9,301 nucleotides of DNA from positions 1 through 9,301 of the forward strand of contig JAUVGT010000192.1 of assembly GCA_030593645.1 (NCBI GenBank), in the 5' to 3' direction. Below, piece after piece: positions 1 through 4,386 of the stretch (positions are counted from its first letter, which is position 1; every line of letters begins with the position of its first letter). A program made the position numbers and the translations under genes. A model generated the notes under the pieces. That model searched no databases, was not told the DNA's origin, and worked only from the letters and a program-made list of their open reading frames with translations. The stretch comes from Deltaproteobacteria bacterium. GTDB taxonomy: Bacteria > Desulfobacterota > Desulfobacteria > Desulfobacterales > JAUVGT01.

Positions 1-1
1 A

Positions 2-505
2 GATATGTTTGAATTTGGCGCAAAGATACAGGTTCTAAAAAAGGGGGTATTTTTTCCTGCAAGAGCAAATAAACTATATTCTCTTTATAAGCAGTACAAC
101 AATATCGAAGATATTGACCTTAAAACCAAAAGACAGTTACAAGAAAAGTATTTTCATAAAAAGTTTGAAGACATATTTGAAGATTGTAAAAACTATTACA
201 CCACTGAGGAAATAGAGCGTGCAAATAGAAATCCAAAAGTTAAAATGGCCATGATATTCAAATGGTATTTTGGGTACACCACACAGCTTGCTTTGGAAGG
301 ACATAAAAATCGAAAAGTTGATTATCAAATTCATTGTGGTCCAGCATTAGGGTCTTTCAATCAGTGGGTTAAAGGCACCAAGCTCGAAAATTGGAGAAAG
401 AGGTATGTTGATGAAATCGGTTTAAAACTGATGAATGATACAGCTGTGCATTTAAATAATCAATTCCGATTATTCTTTAACAAAGAAGGTGAACATCGAG
501 GGTGA
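2..505 (+). CDS. pfaD: PfaD-type enoyl reductase, C-terminal part (5' truncated by window)
   Basis: This is the C-terminal end of a PfaD-family protein, the separate FMN-dependent (nitropropane dioxygenase-like TIM barrel) enoyl reductase of polyunsaturated fatty acid synthases and trans-AT polyketide synthases. The frame is open from base 2, so the methionine at 5-7 is internal: the preceding Asp gives DMFEFGAKIQVLKKG, which matches the family's usual DMFE.G...QVLK.G segment. Further family landmarks are FPARANKLYSLY, KMAMIFKWYFG, DYQIHCGPALGSFNQWVKG and the terminal helix VDEIGLKLMNDTAVHL. About 167 residues are visible, roughly the last third of a protein usually above 500 residues. A phosphopantetheinyl transferase gene follows on the same strand, so the large synthase genes (pfaA-C type or polyketide modules) should lie just left of the window. 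Family assignment is from remembered conserved segments; the product is not determined by this fragment. Confidence 0.85.
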   Translation, partial: DMFEFGAKIQVLKKGVFFPARANKLYSLYKQYNNIEDIDLKTKRQLQEKYFHKKFEDIFEDCKNYYTTEEIERANRNPKVKMAMIFKWYFGYTTQLALEGHKNRKVDYQIHCGPALGSFNQWVKGTKLENWRKRYVDEIGLKLMNDTAVHLNNQFRLFFNKEGEHRG

Positions 506-536
506 AAATATCAAGATTGTATTGATTTCGATTTAA

Positions 537-583
537 TCAAAAAACACGAACAACTTAAAGTTTTTAGTGTTCTTTTAATTTTT
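537..583 (+). terminator. weak hairpin followed by T-rich tract after pfaD
   Basis: AACAC at 543-547 pairs with GTGTT at 567-571, and the A-run before it can pair with the T-run after it around a bulged C. A T-rich stretch follows (573-584). The stem is AT-rich and the loop can form a second small hairpin (AACT/AGTT). It may end the pfaD transcript, but it is a weak candidate. Confidence 0.35.
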
Positions 584-596
584 TAGACCAAAAATA

Positions 597-602
597 TATA
601 AT
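597..602 (+). promoter_or_regulatory. possible -10 box for the phosphopantetheinyl transferase gene
   Basis: TATAAT lies 31 bases before the chosen ATG at 634, in very AT-rich DNA, with only a poor T-rich -35 candidate around 573-579. AT-rich DNA produces such matches by chance, so confidence is low. If real, it would give the transferase its own promoter after the weak terminator. Confidence 0.35.
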
Positions 603-633
603 AATCATAAACAATCTATCATTGGGAAATATA

Positions 634-1404
634 ATGAAGTCCGAAAAACATAAATCGATAGTATCAAATAGAATATATGTGGATGGTCTTTTTTTAAAAA
701 GGCCTGAAGGAGGATATAGGGCGACAATATGCATTTCTGATTTTTTTCTTGATCAGTATGATGAGATTCTTAGCATTTTACATCCAGAGGAACAAAAATA
801 TTATGAAACATTGAAATTTGAAAAAAAAAAGAAGAGCTATCTTTTGGGGCGGTACGTTGCCAAGCACGCGATGGCTTTCTTTGTCAGAGAAAAGAATCTT
901 GCGAAAATTTTAATACGGCAAGGAATATTTAACCAACCGATTATTACATATGGAGATAAACAAAATTCCCAAGTGAGTATAACCCATTGTGGCAATATTG
1001 GTGCTGCATTGGTCTTTGCAGAAGCACATCCTATGGGTATTGATATTGAAAAAGTGGATATGAATAGAATAGGTGTATTGGAAAGCGAGATGACTCAGAA
1101 AGAAATAGACCTCATTCAAACTCATTCTTTGTCTTATGGTAAAATGCTCACTCTTTTATGGACTGCAAAAGAAGCACTGTCGAAAAGTTTAAAAACCGGT
1201 TTAATGACACCTTTTTATATATATGAAGTGGATAAAATCGAAGATATTGGTGATAGTATTGTGAGTTCTTTTAAAAATTTTATCCAATATAAGGCAACTT
1301 CTTTTTATTTGGATAATTATGTTTGCTCAATAGTCTATCCAAAAATGACGGAATTTATAATAGATTATTCTGCAGTGAACAAGATATTTAATTTTAATAA
1401 CTGA
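634..1404 (+). CDS. Sfp-type 4'-phosphopantetheinyl transferase
   Basis: This enzyme transfers the phosphopantetheine arm of coenzyme A to a serine of acyl carrier or peptidyl carrier domains, making the holo form. Diagnostic motifs are present: the N-terminal segment FEKKKKSYLLGRYVAKHA (about 63-79), VSITHCG (114-120), the Mg-binding GIDIEK (135-140, with D137 and E139) and WTAKEALSK (176-184, with E180 and K184). At 256 residues it has the usual length of the Sfp/Gsp group. ATG 634 is chosen because GGGA at 624-627 sits at good spacing before it; a TTG at 622 in the same frame would add only four residues. It follows pfaD by about 130 bp on the same strand and is the natural partner (PfaE role) of the adjacent synthase, though it could serve other carrier proteins. 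The partner synthase is inferred from position, not seen. Confidence 0.93.
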   Translation: MKSEKHKSIVSNRIYVDGLFLKRPEGGYRATICISDFFLDQYDEILSILHPEEQKYYETLKFEKKKKSYLLGRYVAKHAMAFFVREKNLAKILIRQGIFNQPIITYGDKQNSQVSITHCGNIGAALVFAEAHPMGIDIEKVDMNRIGVLESEMTQKEIDLIQTHSLSYGKMLTLLWTAKEALSKSLKTGLMTPFYIYEVDKIEDIGDSIVSSFKNFIQYKATSFYLDNYVCSIVYPKMTEFIIDYSAVNKIFNFNN

Positions 1405-1735
1405 AGATTCAGAATTTTCAAATGATAGAAGAAAAAAAGATGACACTTACAACTAATTTGAAATCCCCGAAGAAATGATGTTGTCAGATCGTGGTCATTG
1501 TATTTCGTTTTATCTCCGTTTTATTTACCTATCTGGAAAACCGATATCCAAGATCCACTGTAGTAATCGTATGGTACCAGACAAATTACGCAATTTTTTC
1601 AATGTGGGGATTGTGTGGGGAAAATTGTCCAAAATCAGCTAAAATCTGGAAAATCAGCTAAAATGTGGAATTTATGATACGAATGAATTCAATATGTTAT
1701 CGTAATTTGAGGAGGTTAGGAAACTCGAGGTTTCT
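1405..1735. other. gene-free AT-rich stretch left of the tRNA remnant
   Basis: No plausible coding frame is seen on either strand. Its visible content is a pair of TGTGGGGA repeats (1603-1610, 1614-1621), a 19-bp tandem duplication (1631-1668) and a short imperfect palindrome, GAAAC-TCGAG-GTTTC, at 1720-1734 beside the tRNA half. If the tRNA remnant is an attachment site, this is the last part of the integrated element before its right junction. Confidence 0.6.
1631..1668. repeat. 19-bp tandem direct repeat near the tRNA remnant
   Basis: Two abutting copies of AAAATCAGCTAAAATCTGG (1631-1649 and 1650-1668) differ at one base (C to G at the 16th position). Two 8-bp TGTGGGGA repeats three bases apart lie just upstream. 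They sit 70-130 bp from the tRNA half. Short direct repeats at this distance are typical of arm-type integrase or excisionase binding sites, but that role is an inference. Confidence 0.75.
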
Positions 1736-1782
1736 GACTTCGAATCCGTAGGCCGCAGGTTCGAATCCTGCCGGGCGTACCA
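1736..1782 (+). tRNA. 3' half of a tRNA gene (probably tRNA-Arg, anticodon TCG): attachment-site remnant
   Basis: Visible from 5' to 3': the end of an anticodon loop reading CTTCGAA (anticodon TCG, Arg), the 3' anticodon stem TCCGT, variable loop AGGCC, the T arm GCAGG-TTCGAAT-CCTGC, acceptor strand CGGGCGT, discriminator A, and encoded CCA at 1780-1782. The matching 5' acceptor strand (ACGCCCG) and D arm are absent: the bases upstream (GAGGTTTCTGA) do not fold as a tRNA. This is a true half gene beginning near the anticodon, the usual extent of the core for tyrosine recombinases that integrate into tRNA genes. By that mechanism the complete tRNA, restored by element DNA, should lie far to the left, with the element between. 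The amino acid identity depends on the loop register and is less sure than the tRNA nature. Confidence 0.85.
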
Positions 1783-1790
1783 ATAATATC

Positions 1791-1824
1791 AAGGGGTTAT
1801 TGTCTTAGGACTTTAACCCTTTTT
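1791..1824 (+). terminator. Rho-independent terminator-like hairpin after the tRNA half
   Basis: AAGGGGTTA (1791-1799) pairs with TAACCCTTT (1814-1822), with one G-T wobble and a 14-base loop, and T residues follow to 1824. It lies 9 bases beyond the CCA end, the usual place for the native terminator of a tRNA gene. This agrees with the DNA to the right being the original chromosomal flank. Confidence 0.6.
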
Positions 1825-2058
1825 CATTTGTATACGGAATTATACCAAATCACTCATTTAATTGTGGGGGGGCAAATGAACTCAGAAATTTAAAACAGTG
1901 AGTTTGTTGGTACTTTTATGAAACATTTAGGGGACTTAATTGGTATTATTGTGGTTGATTTTGAAATAAGAAAATTTCGGGAAAATGCGGACATTTTGGT
2001 CGTTTTTTGCAGATGAACTCAGAAAATTAGAGCAGCTTAAATATAAAAAATATACTAT

Positions 2059-2097
2059 AAAGTTATTATGTTACGGCATAATAACTTTTGTTTTTTA
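2059..2097. terminator. perfect 12-bp stem-loop followed by T tract
   Basis: AAAGTTATTATG (2059-2070) is the exact reverse complement of CATAATAACTTT (2077-2088), with a 6-base loop TTACGG and TTTTTT at 2091-2096 after one G. The form is that of a Rho-independent terminator for the + strand, although no gene upstream obviously needs one. The A-rich 5' side also makes it usable from the other strand. Confidence 0.6.
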
Positions 2098-2098
2098 T

Positions 2099-2233
2099 GC
2101 ACCACTTTCAAATCCTAAGTGGTGCGTTAAGTGGTGCGTTTGAATATATGGCTGAAACAACATTTTTAATTAATAAAAACAATTTGTTAATAATAAATTG
2201 TGCCTATTTTTATGTGTTTGAAAGTGGTGCGTT
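2099..2233. repeat. cluster of AAGTGGTGCGTT direct and inverted repeats
   Basis: AAGTGGTGCGTT occurs in two abutting copies (2117-2128, 2129-2140) and again at 2222-2233. The 14-mer GCACCACTTTCAAA at 2099-2112 is the exact reverse complement of TTTGAAAGTGGTGC at 2217-2230, so about 100 bp of AT-rich DNA is framed by an inverted repeat. A tighter hairpin is also possible: GCACCACTT (2099-2107) with AAGTGGTGC (2117-2125). The role is unknown; protein-binding sites, a recombination site or a small non-autonomous element are possible. Confidence 0.8.
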
Positions 2234-2282
2234 ATTTTTCAAGCAAAATTGATTTTTGAAGAGTAAATAGGTTTATTGGTAA

Positions 2283-2353
2283 ACCTAACACTGGAGCTCA
2301 TGGGTCGGTGTGGAGCGAAGCGGAACACCGACCCATGCAGCGATTTGTTCGAC
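2283..2353 (-). repeat. attC recombination site of an integron cassette (attC-1, 71 bp)
   Basis: Read on the minus strand the site is R'' GTCGAAC (2353-2347), spacer AAATC, stem GCT[G]CATGGGTCGGTGT, terminal part TCCGCTTCGCTCC, stem ACACCGACCCATG-AGC, spacer TCCAGT, R' GTTAGGT (2289-2283). The two stem arms pair perfectly over 16 bp except for one bulged G after three pairs, the extrahelical base that IntI integrases use to select the bottom strand. R' fits the GTTRRRY consensus, and the spacers are 5 and 6 bases. It lies 24 bp after the stop codon of the 224-residue gene, where a cassette's attC belongs. R'' does not match this R' but matches the cassette's own 5' end (GTTCGAC at 3071-3065) exactly. 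Confidence 0.88.
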
Positions 2354-2377
2354 GCTCCATGCTTGGACTCTCCACCT

Positions 2378-3052
2378 TCAGTTAAGTTCTCCGAATTCTA
2401 CTGTATTGACAAGTATCTCCTTAAGGTCCGAACGATTAAATCCTATTGATATGTGGTCACCATTAGTCGCCTCAGGCCCAAAAACTCTAGCCAGGTTGTT
2501 GCCTGTGGTCAGTATTTTTGACTCGTCATCCTCTGGCCAGCTGACTGCAATCCTGTATTCGTCTTCTATATGATATCTTTTATATTCTTTTCTAAATACC
2601 AGTTCAAAAGGATCGTGCGTCGTGGGGGAAGGCCCCTTTTTGTAGTATTCAACATCGCGGCCAACGATTTCCAAACCTCTATTTGTATTTGCCTCCTGCA
2701 TCATCTCAATGATCTTGTCGGTATTTAACTCTAGGCAGATATCCGCTTCAAAGCGTTCAAACAGCAATTCACTGTTACCACTATTACTTAGACACAAGAC
2801 GTGGCAGCGCCTTGTCGGAAGATTCATTTTGAAATTAGTGTTCTCAGCTAGCTTGAAATCACGACCATCAAACGTGATTTTTTGTATCTGATCAGAGTTG
2901 ATTTCATGAGCCCTTGTACTTTCATCGTCGCTGATTACTTCATTCTCGAGTTTCCCGAGAGAGTAAAGATCCCGAAACCATAATGGTGAACCAGTCTCAA
3001 GAAAGGATGCAAAGTTTCTCTTTTTTCCGTAAAGAAATCTTGTTCTTTTCAT
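2378..3052 (-). CDS. cassette-encoded protein of unknown function (224 aa)
   Basis: I do not recognise this soluble, acidic protein with confidence. It begins FLYGKKRNFASFLETGSPLW followed by FRDLYSLGKLENEVISDDES, contains HVLCLSNSGNSELLFERFEADICLEL (about 84-109), and has a late segment EYKRYHIEDEYRIAVSWPEDDE (155-176). Order and tone (a start of the 'how the protein looks in the room' type, a 'not-listed behaviour' middle, and a late DEYR motif) faintly recall DUF2971-like proteins, but this is a weak impression. No signal peptide, membrane segment or catalytic triad is evident. The gene is the cargo of integron cassette B: its ATG is 12 bases inside the cassette's 5' boundary and its stop is followed by attC-1. 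Only a weak GAAAG-type ribosome site precedes it, and no promoter is visible, so it probably depends on transcription from upstream. Confidence 0.8.
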   Translation of the reverse strand: MKRTRFLYGKKRNFASFLETGSPLWFRDLYSLGKLENEVISDDESTRAHEINSDQIQKITFDGRDFKLAENTNFKMNLPTRRCHVLCLSNSGNSELLFERFEADICLELNTDKIIEMMQEANTNRGLEIVGRDVEYYKKGPSPTTHDPFELVFRKEYKRYHIEDEYRIAVSWPEDDESKILTTGNNLARVFGPEATNGDHISIGFNRSDLKEILVNTVEFGELN

Positions 3053-3064
3053 TTATTTTCTTTC

Positions 3065-3190
3065 GTCGAACGCTGGAATGAAGCGATGCCGTGTAAAAGA
3101 GGCAAACTATTCATTCCATTTAAAATTTCTTAAAAATATTACTTTCAAAAGGCGCATGAATCAAGGCATTGCTTACATGATTGGTTAGGA
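3065..3190 (-). repeat. attC recombination site of an integron cassette (attC-2, 126 bp)
   Basis: Minus-strand order: R'' TCCTAAC (3190-3184), spacer CAATC, arm ATG[T]AAGCAATGCC, a long terminal part, arm GGCATCGCTTCAT, spacer TCCAGC, R' GTTCGAC (3071-3065). The arms pair over ATG/CAT, then a bulged T, then AAGC/GCTT, one mismatch, and ATGCC/GGCAT. The bulge position (after three pairs) and spacers (5 and 6 bases) are identical to attC-1, and both sites share TCCAG in the 3' spacer. It starts 6 bases after the membrane-protein stop codon. R' departs from GTTRRRY at the first R (C), but a mismatch here is tolerable because R' belongs to the next cassette and its complement is found exactly in attC-1 R''. 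The large terminal part resembles long (VCR-like) attC sites. Confidence 0.78.
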
Positions 3191-3195
3191 AATTT

Positions 3196-3726
3196 TTAAC
3201 ATTTTACTGATAAACTGCAGAGAAACCAGATAAAGTAGCCTGCCGAAACAAGGAAAAATATAATATTAATTATCATAAATACTATTGCTAAATGAATTGA
3301 AATTGCAGATACTGAGACATAATTCTCACTTCTACGTTCATGCTCTCTTGTAAAGGGAGAAGAAGGCAATTCAACCTCTAAATCTTTTAATACACTATAG
3401 CGAACTCTAATTCCTTCTTCGAATGTCTTATTAAAACGAATCCATATCCAGCTAATAACTCCACTTAACACAGGAGAAAACATTAATAAAATTAATAAAA
3501 AAACCTTCGTGTCTGTAGATCCTTGTGCAAGGACTTGTTTCGTAGCAAATCCTGAAACTGCCAATAATGCAGTTAATATTGTTAAGAGGAATTTATTGTT
3601 CAAATTTCTATCTTTTATAATATCCATTATGGCAGAACGTACGACCTTGTACTGCTCCAATAAGTGGTCATAATAATCACCACTATAATCGTCTTTTGAT
3701 TTATCAATCGTTGATTTCTCATTCAT
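3196..3726 (-). CDS. small integral membrane protein, RipA-family-like (176 aa)
   Basis: Predicted inner-membrane protein with three hydrophobic segments (about 46-63, 75-97 and 144-171). The N-terminal soluble part carries YYDHLLEQYKVVRSA (18-32), and a middle loop has RYSVLKDLEVELPSSPFTRE (109-128). This order and these phrases resemble, from memory, the small octameric membrane proteins annotated as RipA family, which recur in integron cassettes and other mobile DNA and whose biochemical function is unclear; a SLATT-like protein is the alternative. It is the cargo of cassette A. Its ATG (3726) overlaps the stop of the upstream 49-codon ORF as ATGA, and it has no convincing ribosome site of its own (AAACGGTATTCATT precedes it), suggesting translation by coupling. 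attC-2 begins 6 bases after its stop. Confidence 0.8.
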   Translation of the reverse strand: MNEKSTIDKSKDDYSGDYYDHLLEQYKVVRSAIMDIIKDRNLNNKFLLTILTALLAVSGFATKQVLAQGSTDTKVFLLILLMFSPVLSGVISWIWIRFNKTFEEGIRVRYSVLKDLEVELPSSPFTREHERRSENYVSVSAISIHLAIVFMIINIIFFLVSAGYFIWFLCSLSVKC

Positions 3727-3872
3727 AATGAATACCGTTTAATTCGTATGCTTCCTAACACCCGTACTGAGAAGTTGACATACCCACCCTGTGATGTGGA
3801 CAATCCCCCGTCTTGACTTGTGCTTAAGTTACGAGGCCATGTTCGTAAATTTGGAATGTTTGGTCTTGTCAT
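3723..3872 (-). CDS. 49-codon ORF spanning the cassette junction, coupled to the membrane-protein gene
   Basis: The ORF starts at ATG 3872 behind AAGGAG (3886-3881, 8-base spacing), the best ribosome site on this strand, and encodes MTRPNIPNLRTWPRNLSTSQ, then DGGLSTSQGG, then YVNFSVRVLGSIRIKRYSL. LSTSQ(D)GG is repeated (17-23 and 24-30). From memory the start resembles short Gly-rich proteins beginning RPNIPNLRTWPRNLST with repeated GGLSTGPGG units that are often seen in cassettes; if so, this is a shortened member whose C-terminus was replaced. The cassette boundary GTTAGGA (3759-3753) falls inside codons 38-40, so the last ten residues are encoded by cassette A. The TGA overlaps the next ATG as ATGA. 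It could be a functional peptide, or a leader whose job is to bring ribosomes to the cassette gene. It is too short to be sure of a protein role. Confidence 0.65.
   Translation of the reverse strand: MTRPNIPNLRTWPRNLSTSQDGGLSTSQGGYVNFSVRVLGSIRIKRYSL
3753..3759 (-). other. integron cassette insertion junction (G|TTAGGA)
   Basis: GTTAGGA on the minus strand exactly complements the R'' box TCCTAAC of attC-2 and lies 27 bases before the membrane-protein ATG, so it marks the 5' boundary of cassette A. No attC-like stem-loop could be built upstream of it, so the partner was either an attI site, which needs no hairpin, or a secondary site. Confidence 0.7.
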
Positions 3873-3880
3873 GACTTTAT

Positions 3881-3886
3881 CTCCTT
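3881..3886 (-). promoter_or_regulatory. strong ribosome binding site of the 49-codon ORF
   Basis: AAGGAG on the minus strand, 8 bases before ATG 3872. It decides this small gene and, through the ATGA overlap at 3726-3723, probably also sets translation of the membrane protein. Confidence 0.7.
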
Positions 3887-4081
3887 TGATTTACCGTTGA
3901 GTTGTCCAGGAAAAGTATATTAACTTGGCTAACATATTTATTGCATTTAAAAGTTAAATTTCAGCTTCAGCATGCTTATCTATATCAGCAATGTTAAAAT
4001 TGTCAATGATATTATTGTCTTTTGAAATCATTAAGAAAAATGTAAAAAAATGGCCTGTCTGCTTTTTGTCCCTATATGGCA

Positions 4082-4104
4082 TGTTATGCAGAGTCTGTAT
4101 AACA
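4082..4104. repeat. inverted pair TGTTATGCA / TGTATAACA
   Basis: The two 9-base arms (4082-4090, 4096-4104) are complementary except for one position. TGTTATGCAGA recurs in direct orientation at 4327-4337, and the inverted copy reads TGTTATACAGAC. Three copies of one motif within about 260 bp left of the repressor suggest binding sites for transposase or repressor at a Mu-like left end. Confidence 0.55.
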
Positions 4105-4118
4105 ACCTAAAAATCTAT

Positions 4119-4164
4119 AATTCCCATCCTGGGTAACACAAAAAAAGGATAAAGGGGAATTTTT
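4119..4164 (+). terminator. imperfect hairpin followed by T run
   Basis: AATTCCC-ATCCT (4119-4130) pairs with AGGAT (4146-4150) and GGGAATT (4155-4161) around a 4-base bulge, and TTTTT follows at 4160-4164. It may be a terminator insulating the element's left end. No gene visibly uses it. Confidence 0.35.
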
Positions 4165-4321
4165 CATGTAAATAACCTGGCCGACTGTAACTTCAGATAT
4201 CTTAAGATTTTCTGATTATCTAATATTTATTAACTTATTATATAGGTAGAACTACGCAAAAAGCAGTGAGGGTTTCTACTTAGTTGAAATTGATGATTAT
4301 TATATTTTCTGTTTTTAAATA

Positions 4322-4383
4322 GCGTCTGTTATGCAGACGCCCGGCCGTCATTGGTAAAGAGACGGTTATAGAACAACCGGGCG
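4322..4383 (-). terminator. compound hairpins downstream of the prophage repressor gene
   Basis: Directly after the repressor stop, on the minus strand, CGCCCGG (4383-4377) pairs with CCGGGCG (4344-4338), enclosing an inner pair CCGTC/GACGG (4365-4361 with 4349-4345). A second perfect 7-bp hairpin, GCGTCTG/CAGACGC with a 5-base loop (4340-4322), follows and is trailed by TATTTAAAAA. The two structures share three bases and so partly exclude each other. A terminator for the repressor transcript is the simplest reading. Confidence 0.55.
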
Positions 4384-4386
4384 ACC

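Larger units (their letters stand above)
1825..2282. other. gene-free AT-rich stretch with hairpins and short repeats
   Basis: No credible gene is seen on either strand between the tRNA remnant and the first attC site. The stretch holds a perfect 12-bp hairpin (2059-2088) and a cluster of AAGTGGTGCGTT repeats (2099-2233), listed separately. If the cassette array continued leftward, the next cassette should end in an attC whose R'' box reads ACCTAAC on the minus strand. That box was not found, so the array probably ends at 2288/2289. Confidence 0.55.
2283..3759 (-). mobile_element. two-cassette integron array (no integrase gene in the window)
   Basis: Two cassettes are read on the minus strand with both attC sites in the same orientation. 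With exchange between G and TT of GTTRRRY, cassette A spans about 3758-3071 (membrane protein gene plus attC-2) and cassette B about 3070-2289 (224-residue gene plus attC-1). In both, the R'' box at the 3' end is the exact complement of the 7-mer at the cassette's 5' boundary: TCCTAAC with GTTAGGA for A, GTCGAAC with GTTCGAC for B. Genes begin 27 and 12 bases inside their boundaries and fill the cassettes, as usual. No intI gene is present in the 9.3 kb, so this is either the near end of an integron whose integrase lies beyond the prophage to the right, or an integrase-less cluster of attC sites. Confidence 0.85.
3887..4386. other. gene-free stretch that must contain the left end of the Mu-like element
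   Basis: No gene is supported here. It contains three TGTTATRCAGA-type repeats (two in an inverted pair at 4082-4104, one at 4327-4337), an imperfect hairpin with T-run (4119-4164) and compound hairpins after the repressor gene (4322-4383). The promoter of the 49-codon ORF should be at the left edge, where AT-rich DNA gives no clear choice. The prophage terminus and any 5-bp target duplication cannot be placed without the right end. Confidence 0.5.

Noticed and set aside
1631..1668. CRISPR array
   Set aside because: There are only two abutting 19-bp copies with no spacers and no cas genes.
1714..1723. GGTTAGGAAA beside the tRNA half, the same 10-mer as at the attC-2 R'' edge (3183-3192)
   Set aside because: No attC-like arms, spacers or bulge could be built around it, and the orientation fits no cassette. 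A 10-mer match in AT-rich DNA is not enough.
2283..2387. A longer attC-1 with ACTTAAC (2387-2381) as R''
   Set aside because: It would lie inside the coding end of the cassette gene and pairs poorly. The 71-bp version has the correct spacers, a bulged G and an exact match to the cassette's 5' end.
2310..2573. Plus-strand 87-codon open frame over attC-1 and the end of the cassette gene
   Set aside because: It is antisense to a better gene and its start lies inside the attC stem. The residue composition looks like a shadow frame.
3723..3900. Insertion sequence end remnant, suggested by GTTGACATACCC and GGACAATCCCCC runs
   Set aside because: The stretch is better explained as the coding sequence of the 49-codon ORF with a ribosome site; no paired terminal repeat was found.
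3759..3901. A third attC upstream of cassette A, using ACTCAAC (3901-3895) or TCGTAAC (about 3834-3828) as R''
   Set aside because: The arms needed to pair with the sequence before GTTAGGA do not match, so the junction partner is more likely an attI or secondary site.
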